Assembly: GCA_028455995.1 (NCBI GenBank)
Contig: JABELC010000004.1
Span: forward strand, 2,728,001 to 2,792,000
Reading direction: 5' to 3'
Source: Scleromitrula shiraiana
Lineage: Eukaryota > Ascomycota > Leotiomycetes > Helotiales > Sclerotiniaceae
DNA length: 64,000 bases
Position numbers and translations under genes: made by a program
Notes under the pieces: model-generated
What the model was told of the DNA's origin: nothing
The model's input: only the letters and a program-made list of their open reading frames with translations
Databases searched by the model: none
Shown here: positions 32,600 through 43,328 of the stretch, piece by piece
How positions within the stretch are numbered: position 1 is the stretch's first letter
How the letters are laid out: each line of letters starts with the position of its first letter

Positions 32600-33127
32600 A
32601 GGGTCAGAGAGTTCGGCGATTCGATTTGGATTATGCCATCTTATGTCTGGATTTGTTTAGTCAGTATGGGGTTCAGGAGTTGGGAGAGGTATCTTTTTAG
32701 ATCTATAGGCGCATGGGCTTGTTTATGTCTTCCCTCTCTTTGCAAACTTGGGGGATTCGATGATTGTTTAACATTGAACGATATTCATTCACTACATGCT
32801 CCGATTCAAGTTGTTTAATGACCATATGTTAATGAAAATGAATTAGATCTCAGCTGTGCCAACGATAAACTAGGAAACCTATTGATCTTCCCCAATACAT
32901 CCAGCTGCCCGCCTATGAATAAGAAAGGAAGAAAAGGGGTTGATATCTCAAAAATCTGCTACACGTGATTGGCTGATTAGACCAGAATGTTATCTTAGCG
33001 GAGCCTTGCAATCGCAACCCCACCAACAACACTTTGAACAATTTCCTAGTGACTCAAAAAGTTAAGTAAACAAATCACTAAGAATTCCTCGTCGCACGCC
33101 TACAGAGTGTGCCTAGTTGATCTCAAA
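32600..33127. other. Intergenic RHEB / SerRS
   Basis: About 530 bp of RHEB 3' UTR and SerRS promoter. No ORF with domain character; nothing recognised. Confidence 0.4.
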
Positions 33128-34851
33128 ATGCTTGATACTATTGACTTCATCACCGCGAGGGGCGGTAACCCAGAACTTATCAAGGAGTCCCAGCGCCGCA
33201 GATATGCTTCTGAAGAGGTTGTGGATGAAGTGATTGCTATGTATGAGGACCACCGCAAAAGTAAGTCAAGAAGCTTTTGCATACCGCGGTCTCGACTCTG
33301 AGATTACTGACAAATTACTACAGCTCAATACGAATCTACGGTAGTCAGCAAGAAGATCAACGAGACCCAGAAAGAAATTGGCGCGAAAAAGAAGGCCAAG
33401 GAAGATGCCAGCGAGCTGCTACAGAAAAAAATAGAGTTAGAGAAGGAGAAGAAAACTTGGATTGATTCTGCGGCGGAGAAGGAAATTGCTCTCAAGAAGA
33501 AGATTAGCACAATCGGAAATATTGTTCACTCAAGTGTGCCCGTAAACAACGATGAGGTATTTTCATAGGCGGATCTATATATATGGAATTCTTCTTATCT
33601 AACAGGTTGCCAGGATTTCAACGCATTACAACGAACCTGGGCACCAGAAGGAGTAACGGTAGAAAAGAAGGATGTTCTTTCACATCACGAGGTCCTAACA
33701 AGGCTGGACGGATATGATCCCGAGCGAGGAGTTAAGGTTGTAGGACACAGAGGGTACTTTTTGAAGAAGTGGGGTGTCTTCCTGAACCAGGCCTTGATCA
33801 ATTACGGATTGGAATTCTTGGATAGCAAGGGATATACTCCTTTACAGACACCGCAATTTATGTTGAAGGAATATATGGCGAAGACGGCACAGTTGGAGCA
33901 ATTCGATGAGGAGCTTTATAAGGTTGTTGATGGAGATGCTCAAAACGACAAATACCTCATCGCTACTTCTGAACAGCCAATCTCGGCTTTCCATGCCGAT
34001 GAATGGTTGACGGCTGGAGAGATGCCTATTAGGTGTGTCAAAAGGACTTCAGCTTTCAAAGTATTGTTTACTGATTTATCTTCAGATATGCTGGATTCTC
34101 TTCATGCTACAGACGAGAAGCTGGATCTCATGGTAGAGATGCTTGGGGAATCTTCCGAGTCCATCAATTCGAAAAGGTACATTCACTTTCAGATTCCGAA
34201 CAGATACAATTATACTAACCATCTCAGATCGAGCAATTTGTCCTGGCCGACCCCGAAAAGTCCTGGGAAGAATTTGACCGCATGATTGGTATTTCCGAAG
34301 AATTCTACCAATCTCTCGGTGTGCCATACAGAGTCGTAGCAATTGTTTCCGGAGCTCTCAACAATGCGGCCGCCAAGAAGTACGATCTCGAGGCTTGGTT
34401 TCCCTTCCAAGGAGAATATAAGGAACTTGTCTCTTGCTCCAACTGCACAGATTATCAATCCAGATCCCTTGAGATTAGATATGGTGCCAAGTTGCAAACC
34501 GACATTAAGAAGAAATACGTACATGCACTTAACTCTACTCTTTGTGCTACTGAGCGTGCTTTGTGTTGTTTGTTGGAGAACTTCCAAACCGAAGAGGTAA
34601 GTCAAGATATTGCATAAACTCGAGATGAAACTAGATAACTAACTGCTGAATAGGGTTTCAACGTTCCTGAACCTCTCCGTAAATATCTCCCAGGAGCTCC
34701 CGAATTCATTCCTTTCAGCAAGGAACTTCCTAAAGATACCACATCCCAAAAGGCAAAGGGCAAAGTCGAAAAGGCTCCAAAACCAAAGGTTGCACCCGTT
34801 GGAGCAACTCCCGAGCAAGCTGCTGAGGCATTGAAGGAGATGAAGGTTTAG
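33128..34851 (+). CDS. SES1: Cytosolic seryl-tRNA synthetase
   Basis: Class II aminoacyl-tRNA synthetase charging tRNA-Ser. ATG 33128 gives MLDTIDFITARGGNPELIKE. Exon 1 is 33128-33260, exon 2 is 33324-33556 and exon 3 starts at 33614; further introns begin at about 34031, 34176 and 34596. An N-terminal antiparallel coiled coil (about residues 30-115, Lys/Glu-rich) binds the long variable arm of tRNA-Ser. The catalytic domain shows YTPLQTPQFMLKEYMAKTAQ, the TSEQP motif (LIATSEQPISAFHADEWL), motif 2 SSCYRREAGSHGRDAWGIFR and motif 3 in FPFQGEYKELVSCSNCTDYQ with AxRyGA-like sequence after it. The tail is Lys-rich and Ala-rich (EKAPKPKVAPVGATPEQA). In intron 2 an AG directly after the CTAAC branch point is skipped in favour of the next AG. 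Confidence 0.95.
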
Positions 34852-35280
34852 ATGATTGTGTTTGTAGAATCAATATGGGGGAATTTTAGGGCACTATGCG
34901 ATGGCGAAATAGCGAGGCGATACAATAACGATGATTGATAAGATTATAAGCCATACTTTTTTGGCTGTTTGCATCCCCAACATTAAAAGTTATACCGTTG
35001 TAGACAGATAGGACTTGCGAGATTCTGGTGTTAGAGCTCAATATAAGATCCGAGACTACGTATTTGCTAGATATTTTCGTGATTGGAAATGCACTGTGAA
35101 GACAATGGGTGAAAATGATATTGAGTAATCTGGGTCTTTGTGGTATCTATCTACATTTTAACTTTTCCCTCCCATTCCTCATGTTTGATACAAACAAGCC
35201 AAATGCATTTTTCGCGCCCACAATCCACCACCACCACTCAATGTAATCATATAATACAACTACCACCACCACCCACGCAA
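34852..35280. other. Convergent 3' spacer SerRS / mitochondrial TrpRS
   Basis: About 430 bp containing both 3' UTRs. The proline-rich plus-strand ORF at 35140-35550 is mostly the complement of TrpRS coding sequence. Confidence 0.4.
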
Positions 35281-36972
35281 CTAAAACCCCACCGCCCCCC
35301 TCACCCTCCCCATAACCTCCTCCGCATTCTCCCTCGCCCTCCTCGCCCCCCTCCTCCCCACCTCCTCCACATACCCGCCCTCCCCCAAAATCCTCTTATA
35401 CTCCTTCCTCACCCCACTCAACCCCTCCCCCACGCACCCGGCAACCTCCTTCTTAAACGCGCCCAGCCCCATCCCGCTCTCCTCATACACCTTCCCCAGC
35501 TCCTCCGGCGACCGATTCTGCGCATCGAAGGCCGAGAGCAGCGTAAGTAGGTTTGCGATTCCGGGGCGCGTGGAGGGACTGTAGGTGATGGTTGGGGAGA
35601 CGCTGTCGGTTATGGCGAGGGAGATTTTCTTTTGGATGAGGGCTGGGGGGTCGGTGAGGAGGATGCGGGAGGAGGGGGCGGGGTGGGATTTGGACATTTT
35701 TTGGTGCGGGGTGGTGAGGGACATTATGCGTTTTGTTGGGGCTGGAGGGGGGGGGGGGGGGGGGGGGGGGGTTGTTAGTTCGAGGGTTCTTTTTTTATGG
35801 AAAGTGAAGGGAACGGGGAAGAGAGAAATGAAAGGATTGAGATCGGAAATTTGAGGGTGAAAGTGTATGGGAGGTTTGATGAAACTTACAGATTATAGCT
35901 TGTGGTGCAATGAGATGGGCTCCATTATATGCATGGTTGAAATTCGTGACGCATTCACGTGTGAATTCTATATGTTGGAGTTGATCTTCTCCTACTGGAA
36001 CATGGGTTGCTCTTTATTGCGTTATATCAGTTAGCAATTATTCATTCTAACGAAGTAGACATATTATAGAAGAATGTGATTGAAATCAGGTGAAGATAAG
36101 AGTGAGGCAAAATACCCATGGACTAATATATCCGCAGCTTGCAAGACGGGATATGAAAATAATCCCAATTTGAGCCTAGATTTGCTACCGCCGGCGAGTG
36201 GTGAGGCGTCGTAGTCGAGGGATAGTTTACTCTGAGAATCGTTAGTTACGTTGAAATGATGAGAGAAAGAGGGGGGGGAGGGGCAGAGAAAACCACAAAC
36301 CTTCCATTGAGTCATCCGTGATAGATACCCCATTGAAGCAGTGCAGCTTAAAATCCACATCAACTCCGTATGAGCTGTAACCTACACATATGCGCAACAC
36401 AAAAAATCAGCCTAGATCAAAACCCTACATCTCCCATTTCTCCATCAGACTCCCAACCTCATCTCCAACCCCGTCCCCAAACCCAACCTTCTCTCTCCAT
36501 ACCCACACCCACACCCAAAAACAAAAAAAAAAAACAAAAATCCACCCACCTCACTCTGATAAAACAACACACACCTCTCCGGATCCAACCCAATCGCCAA
36601 CAGCGTCGCCAAACTCTCCCTCTTCCATCTTCTCAACTCCTCCGCATTCTGCCTCACCGTAATAGCATGCAAATCCACAATACTATAGAGTAATTTCGTA
36701 TCCGGCGCGGCCTCGTTTTGCAGTTTCACCCAGGTTTTGAGCGCGCCGAGATAGTTTCCTAGATGCGGGATGCCGGTTGGTTGGATGCCGGAGAATATGG
36801 TGGTTGGGGACTTGGGAGGGGAAGGGGCCGTGGGAGGGGATGTGCTGGCGCTGGTGCTGAGATGGTTTTTATGGGTATAGGTATAAGTGTGGGTTTTTGC
36901 TAGTAGGAATTGCAATGCAGGACGTGACTTCACGGTCTGGATTGTGTGGTGGGTGGAAAATCGGCGCAGCAT
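35281..36972 (-). CDS. MSW1: Mitochondrial tryptophanyl-tRNA synthetase
   Basis: Class I synthetase for mitochondrial tRNA-Trp. The minus-strand start at 36972 gives MLRRFSTHHTIQTVKSRPAL, an Arg/Ser-rich mitochondrial presequence. The active-site signature GIQPTGIPHLGNYLGALKTW carries the HIGH equivalent HLGN, followed by YSIVDLHAITVRQ and LDPERCVLFYQSE. Later blocks include WILSCTASMGYLSRMTQWK, FSYPVLQAADILVH, VPVGEDQLQHIEFTRE and the KMSKS loop in TTPHQKMSKSHPAPSSRILL. The C-terminus ends GRVRGAVGF at 35281. The penultimate intron (35889-35742) contains an uninterrupted run of 25 C (sense strand) between branch point and acceptor. Third-position G/C is high in the last exon. Confidence 0.93.
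35747..35771. repeat. G25 homopolymer (C25 on sense strand of TrpRS intron)
   Basis: Twenty-five consecutive G on the plus strand. On the coding strand it is a poly-C tract between the CTAAC branch site (35778-35774) and the TCCAG acceptor of the TrpRS intron. Confidence 0.9.
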
Positions 36973-37343
36973 GGCTGGTCTGTGAGGTTGGCGTATATGG
37001 GTGAAAAGGGGGTGGGATGTTTTATGCGAGGTGGAAAAGGGAAGGTTTATAAAATCGTGAGTTTGAGGCGAGGCACGTGACAAGAACAGGTTTTTTCAAG
37101 GGATGATGGAGAGCAAAAGTGAAGGTTTTGTCTGGTGATTACAAGGTAAGTGCAAGAGGTGGATTGGTTACCTTTAGAAGATCTTGTTTTTTTCTACTAT
37201 ACTTCTACATATACATACAATGCATTGAGATATGGGTCTAATTTCACATCATTCATATGTTCCCTTGTGTACATTTGAGCTGGCCAGTCTATACATTTTA
37301 GCCTTTTTTTAGATGCCTTCTACTACTTCCAGCTTAACCCTCC
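36973..37343. other. Intergenic: RSM10 3' UTR and TrpRS promoter
   Basis: About 370 bp between two minus-strand genes. Nothing recognised. Confidence 0.4.
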
Positions 37344-38547
37344 TCACGGCTCGACCCTCATCATAGGTGCGCTTGTCCCCGTCGCCGCTCTAAAGTTCTC
37401 CCTGTTCAAAATCTCCATAACCTTATCCGCTGTCTCCGCGTGTTGTTTTCTACCAAATAGCTCCCATTCAGGTTCCATAACTTCGTTCATTACTTCCACA
37501 TTAGCATCCATCAACTTGCCCACACCTAGACACATAATTAATCCCAAGTTTTCCGTAAATCAGAATGGAGAGAAAATAACATACCAACTTCATTATACTC
37601 CCAAACATTAGCCTTCATACCAATTCCATAGTAAGCATGTTTCCTCAAAAATGCCAACCAAAGCTGCACCGACTCCGGATGCCCATCCTTAATCTGCACC
37701 AATCTCCTCAACGTCTTCCTCTCAAAATTCTCCTGCGATTTCTTATGAATAAAATGTCCACGTGGAACAGTCCATCTCTCCGTTATCCTAGGCAAAGGCA
37801 CAGGACCGAACGCCGGTAGATCCAAATAGTATGCAGCTCTGAGGGCAAAATCGGCAAAGAATTCGAGATTGCGCACACTGTAGGATCGTAGTTGGAGATC
37901 GCAGGATGGGACGCCGTATGGGGCATCGCGACGGAGGGGGCGGAGGTACACGGCTTGCACACTACGAGGTAATCGTACATCGTCTTCGGTTATGTCTTCG
38001 GGGGCGGTATTGTAGTTGTGTTGTTCGCCGGAATTGGCAGCGTTGAGCCTGTTAAAGTGTTAGGGTGTATTGGGGTTATGAATGGAGTGAGCGCACATTG
38101 AGGCTATTTCTTCTTCATCGGCAACGTACTCATCGAGGCGTCTTTCTTCATAAGAGTTTTTCACAGGGGTCGTCTCTGCTGAAGTTGCTTCCGCAGAGGC
38201 TGCATCCGTAGAGGGTACTTGCGTAGAAACTGTTTCTGCAGAGGTAGAAGTAGAGGCGGGCGTAGGAATTGCATCACTGGACTCCAGTTAGTCTCCAACC
38301 ATTCCCAACCAACATGAACATCTCCTACGGTATATTCGATTCATTCGATGCATATCTGGCGGCATAGATTGGAGCCGGCGCGGCAGCACATTGCTGCGTT
38401 TTGAAGGCGTTTGTAAAGACTGGATTTGCCTGATAGCCTTGTTAATTTTCTTCGCTCTTTACATTGTGGACTGATAGATTTCCATACCGAAACTCGCAGC
38501 CGACTAAATGAGCGCCATGGTATGCGCGTAGATATTGAAGTAGCCAT
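37344..38547 (-). CDS. RSM10: Mitochondrial small-subunit ribosomal protein uS10m (Rsm10)
   Basis: Mitoribosomal protein of the uS10 family. The start at 38547 gives MATSISTRIPWRSFSRLR, an Arg/Ser-rich mitochondrial presequence. A low-complexity linker rich in Ala/Ser/Thr/Glu (TPASTSTSAETVSTQVPSTD) precedes the conserved part: DVRLPRSVQAVYLRPLRRDA, LQLRSYSVRNLEFFADFALR, YYLDLPAFGPVPLPRITERW, TVPRGHFIHKKSQENFERKT and LWLAFLRKHAYYGIGMKANV. The SQENFERKTHKR-like block, where uS10 contacts 16S-type rRNA, is present. The protein ends APMMRVEP at 37344. Several short introns. Length is greater than bacterial S10 because of both extensions, as usual for fungal mitochondria. Confidence 0.92.
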
Positions 38548-39528
38548 GTCTAGCTCGAATTGGTAAGAACTTTGAGGAATGGCTATGTGACGCTGAATTT
38601 CCAATATCGAATATTTTGGGATTCGGATTATCTTTTTCCCGGTTAACATCTCGGATCTTGATATCACCACCATACAGTTTTTACTTCACGTTGCAGTAAC
38701 CTCTACATGGGTATTTAATTCATCGGGCGGTTCACAGTACTATTGACATCACATACGCGAACAGTTCATCAAGGGGAACGAAAACACGATGCACTTAATT
38801 CTATAGTATGATGATTTGATTTGGTTGAGTAGTATTCTTTTTCTATATCTGCTACTATATCTACTCTAACAAAATAATATTTGATGTTCTTGCTCCATAT
38901 TGTGAGACATTCTGTGGCAATTACACAGTGAAAGCCGTTGTAGTAATCAAGGTTGAGTATCTAAAACTATGATGAAAGTGCACTTAGCTTTGAGAATATC
39001 CGTCGTAGATGCCACTTCTTTATCTTTCAATGCATCTAAGAGACACGGAAGGATCTTCGCAAATCTAATTGCGGGCGATGCGCTGCACCAACTTGAGACC
39101 TGAAGTAGAACGTCATGCCCTCATCATATGGGCCAGAATTAGATCAGTAATCTGATGATCGCCACATGGCTGTTCTATGATATACTATGATGCTGTTAGC
39201 TGTGGTCCGACAACTATCAAGCAAACAATAAAAGGATTGTATGGTGGTTATTCAGAGTCTAATTATTTAAAAAAAATCCACATAGTTGATTAAGACAGGG
39301 ATAACTGTTGACAATTTTTTTCATCACGATAACCAAGGTGAAAGGGGGAAAGTGAAATGAACGAAAGTTAGATACATACCATTGTAGTCAGCATTCAAGT
39401 AATTGGTATTACCAAGCTCCCAATGATGGGAAATTTTGATGGAAATGTCTCAAGTGCTTCCAGAGCATATGGCGCCTAACGGCTGATGAAGTTCTGCAGA
39501 TAGAATATCATATAGGAAAGCTCAATCT
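38548..39528. other. Intergenic RSM10 promoter / FCF2 3' side
   Basis: About 980 bp of AT-rich sequence between two minus-strand genes. No ORF, repeat array or RNA gene recognised. Confidence 0.4.
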
Positions 39529-40468
39529 TCATGATGTCTTGCGACGTCTCATTGCCTTCATCTTCTTGTAGTGCTCTTTCTTTCCACTACTCTTAGCAGC
39601 TTGAATCTCATTGTATTTCGAACGGAACTTATGGTTCGCCTTTTCGCCAGCGAGGACTTGCTCAACGAAAGTTTGTTTGCGTTCCTTGTTCGTAAGTCGA
39701 CCACTGAAGTATTCCGTTGGACCTTCGACGATCGTACCCACTTGGGAATACTCTGGAACCTCTGCTCTCTGTGAGTCTTTCTTGTAGAAACGCTTAGGAT
39801 CCAAGACGCTTCGGAGACGAAGAAGCTGAAGATCGCGCTTCAGTTCTGGACCGAGGACTGTTTTGGGCATATTGTACCAGTTTGCTCCAGCGGTAGCTTG
39901 CTTTGCCTGAAAGATAACATTAGCATACTTTGTGATAGCCAATGAAATCAAATAAAAAATATAAATTGATGGATTCTTCTCAGCGTAACTATGAATATAA
40001 AAGCTTCATTTTTTGCAGGGTGGTACCCAAGACGGGACCAAATTCTGCGTCAGGTTGTATTGGGATAATTTTCCTCACAGAAGAAGACAAGACACAGTGA
40101 TGCAAGAGTTCGGCTTACCTTCAAAGCTTTGGCTTTCACCGCGACGGGATCTTCAACAGTACGCACTCCATTGGAAAGTTTCCTTTGCTTGGCATCGACA
40201 AGATGTGAAGAGTCGACGTGTGCAATTCCTTTTGTAGATTGAATGTAAGGGGCAATTGAAGCTCCAGAGCCCTTATTCAAGCTTGACAAGAAAAATGTTA
40301 GATGAAGCTCAACTATGAAATTCTCATATAGGATACTCACTTTGGGATGGAAATTTTGGCTGGGCTATCATGATTTGTGATGACTTGCTTTGCATTTCTC
40401 ATGCGCTCCTCTGCATCCTTCAACAATTGTTGAATTTGATCATCAGAAAGGTCATTATTATCAGCCAT
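39529..40468 (-). CDS. FCF2: Pre-rRNA processing protein Fcf2
   Basis: Nucleolar factor of the Fcf2/TdIF2 (DNTTIP2) family, needed for early 18S rRNA cleavages with the SSU processome. The start at 40468 gives MADNNDLSDDQIQQLLKDAE, an acidic N-terminal helix. Three exons are visible. The conserved Fcf2 domain is in the last exon (39907-39529): ANWYNMPKTVLGPELKRDLQ, LLRLRSVLDPKRFYKKD, VGTIVEGPTEYFSGRLTNKE, RKQTFVEQVLAGEKANHKFR, SKYNEIQAAKSSGKKEHYKK and the basic tail MKAMRRRKTS. The W-x-x-MP start and the FYKK motif are diagnostic. It is divergent from HAP5, with about 1.35 kb between starts. Confidence 0.93.
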
Positions 40469-41816
40469 ATTGGCAAAAACGCGATTGTGATGAGAAGAGA
40501 ATGAAGAAGAGGTTCAAGAAAAAAATATTAAAAGCTTAAGTGGATCAAAAATGTCGTCTAAATTTTACTTCACACCAAACTTTCTTGGGATTAGCTGGCA
40601 ATATAGTTGTAGTCAATAATTAGGTAAACAAAATATCGGTATGCTGATCAGCAGTTGCCGTTCTGACTGAGTCAGCCTCTCCTTCCGAGCCTTGTGAATT
40701 CATTCGCACGTGCATGTTGACATCCAAAAATACCCTCGGGACATTTGAACTAATAAAACTTCATCCAGGGCTACACTTCCAAATTCTTGAAAATCGAGTT
40801 TCATAAAGTACCTAGATTGTACAACGACAAATTCATATAGCATTCCTACGCAAATCCATATCTAGCCTTGAACATTGACGTTGTATACTCCTTTTTGCCT
40901 TGTTTCTTGCCTCGTTTTATTGCTCAACATTCGAATCATGCCTCATATAGATCTTTGCCTCGCCCGTCCGCCTCGTTCGCCTCGTTCGCATCCATGCATG
41001 TACGAGTATGTATAGGTGAAGCCAACGCATAAAAATCCTCAAGGGTCTTTGAGAAAAAACCTGCCGAAGATACTTATGATATATGCATGTATGAAGAATA
41101 TATATATATATATATAGAAACTAATTTCTCTGCCTTTTAATTGACCATACAAACTGCCTTCATAAATATATGAAAAAATATAGATTCGAGATTCTCTCCT
41201 TCCATCCTTATAACGCTAGTCCGAAACTGTATCCCCCACTTAGAAGTTATAGACTCACAGCTTATTATTCACGGCAAAGCCCAAGATCGAATCCCGCCGC
41301 CTATCCTATCAATCATCCAACACCAGCCCCAAGACTAATAATCCAAACAAACCACCAAGATCTTCCCAAACACAACCTTATCCCAACAGCCAATCAACGC
41401 ATCAAAGCTACCCATCGTCGCGGTCGTCGCGCAAAAATAAAGCAAGCAAGCTCGTTGAAAGAAGACATGCAAACGTCTTTCTAGACCGCCGCTCTTTTTT
41501 CCCCTGTCCGTCAGCTAGCTACTCGTAGCTCACCTGCGACTTGCCATTACTGTCGCATATATCCGGACAATCAGCGTCCTCGCAATTGAGCGCGATATCG
41601 AGTCGAAAAGACTTGGACGCGACCGATAGTACGACATTTATATTTTTTATTTTCCAGCTTTGCTTGTGTTGACCCGACGATCTCAAGGTTTCAACGCGCG
41701 ACAATTTTTCGAAATTGGGGGCCGATGAATGCTTACGTTTGAAAATTAATTTCTCTACGACGGAATAATAAGTTCTGGAAGGTTGCTGCGCATAAAGTGC
41801 AAAGATACAATCGATT
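40469..41816. promoter_or_regulatory. Divergent promoter region FCF2 / HAP5
   Basis: 1.35 kb between head-to-head genes. Contains an (AT)n run at about 41099-41116. Short repeats of GCCTCGTTCGCC type occur near 40963-40988. The plus-strand ORF at 41170-41484 has no domain. A GATCGAATCCC string near 41285 resembles a tRNA B box, but no tRNA folds around it. Confidence 0.45.
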
Positions 41817-43082
41817 ATGGATCCTCAACCTCCCAGCTCGTCTCATGGACAACAACAGCAACAGCCACCGGCACAACAACAACAACGCCCTCAGCCAGTC
41901 TACGATACAAGTACAAATGGTCATTATGGTATGTTTCATATCTCCTGCAAGCATTTGGAGCTCTGGTGTCCAATTTTCCATACCATATAGAGCTATTTAC
42001 TAACTTTATTTTGTGAATAGGTGCTAGTGCCTTGGTAGGGAACAACCGATATATTTTGGATCTTTTTGGTACTAACAAGGATATAGCTTTCTCAGCAGGG
42101 TTTCGCACCAATTGCTGAATTCTATACTGGTCAATGGGCAAACGTAAGAAATATCAGAAACTTCTAACATATGTAAATACAAAAGCTGATTTGGGCGGTC
42201 AGGTAAATCAAGGTCTACATGGAACATACAAAGACATTCTCACAACCTACTGGCAACAAATTATCAATCATCTCGAGAGCGACACTCATGACTACAAGCT
42301 CCACCAGCTTCCCCTCGCACGTATTAAGAAAGTCATGAAGGCCGATCCCGAGGTCAAGATGATTTCCGCCGAAGCTCCCATTCTATTCGCCAAGGGTTGC
42401 GATATCTTTATTACCGAACTCACCATGCGAGCATGGATTCACGCCGAAGAAAATAAGCGTCGAACATTGCAACGATCCGATATTGCATCCGCATTAGCTA
42501 AATCAGACATGTTTGATTTCCTGATTGATATCGTTCCTCGTGAAGAAGCCGCGGCTCATACAAAGAGACCTTCTGGTCCAGGCCCCGCCCCGCAAGCAGT
42601 TCCGGGTGCTGCTCCAGGCCAAACTCAACTTCCCCCGCAACAAGCCATGCCGCAACAACCGGGTCATCCTTCACAACAGCAACATGCCATGCCGGGAGAC
42701 TATCCCCTCGGTGGACATCCTTTGCCCGAACAAGATTACCGTCATCAACCCAACATCTACCAGCAACAAGTTCAACCCGGTCAAACTGCCCAGTATGGTG
42801 CTCCTCAACAGCCAATGTACAGTGAGATGGGAGAAATGTATGGATATCAAGCCATGCAACCACAACAAGTTAGTACCCACCTGTCCCCGACTAAATTCTT
42901 CACTCCATCTAACCCGCATTGAGCTAAACTAACACTCCCATTCCCAGCAAATGTACCATGTCCAACCACAACGACCCCAAGACCAATCCGTCGGCACCGA
43001 TGCAACCCACAACTACCCACGTCACGACGGAGGCGAAGGTGACGCCGACGCTGAAGGCGAGCGAGACTATGATGTTGGCTAA
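41817..43082 (+). CDS. HAP5: CCAAT-binding factor subunit HAP5/HapE (NF-YC)
   Basis: Histone-fold subunit of the HAP/CBF complex that binds CCAAT boxes. Exons 41817-41928, 42021-42034 (14 nt), 42087-42143, 42203-42868 and 42948-43082 give 327 aa. A Gln/Pro-rich start (MDPQPPSSSHGQQQQQPPAQ) leads to the conserved core: WQQIINHLESDTHDYKLHQL, PLARIKKVMKADPEVKMISA, EAPILFAKGCDIFITELTMR, AWIHAEENKRRTLQRSDIAS, ALAKSDMFDFLIDIVPRE. This matches NF-YC including the ARIKKVMK helix contact for NF-YA and NF-YB. The C-terminal half is Pro/Gln-rich and ends with an acidic EGDADAEGERDYDVG. The 14-nt exon 2 is required to join the frames. Confidence 0.95.
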
Positions 43083-43328
43083 GACGTCCTTGCTGCCACC
43101 ATACGTTATGCTGAATGATAGGGATGGAGTTTCGGAGGAAATACAATATGATATGATATGATGTGAATGATCATCAGGGGTATTTCAGCTTGTTTTTTTT
43201 TGGTTACGCGAACGAGGCGCTGTCCAATATACTTGTTTTTTCTCATTACCCCGCAATCTTCATGAATTCCGTGCTGTGCTGTGCTGTCTTTACTATTGGT
43301 GTTATGATATGATTATTTCATACCGAAC

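Noticed and set aside
35140..35550. Proline/histidine-rich plus-strand ORF
   Set aside because: Mostly the complement of the last exon of mitochondrial TrpRS.
41270..41320. Possible tRNA because of a GATCGAATCCC B-box-like string
   Set aside because: No matching A box or acceptor stem at the proper distance; no cloverleaf can be drawn.
41170..41484. 104-codon ORF in the FCF2/HAP5 spacer
   Set aside because: Low-complexity, no domain, lies in the shared promoter region; no splice partner seen.
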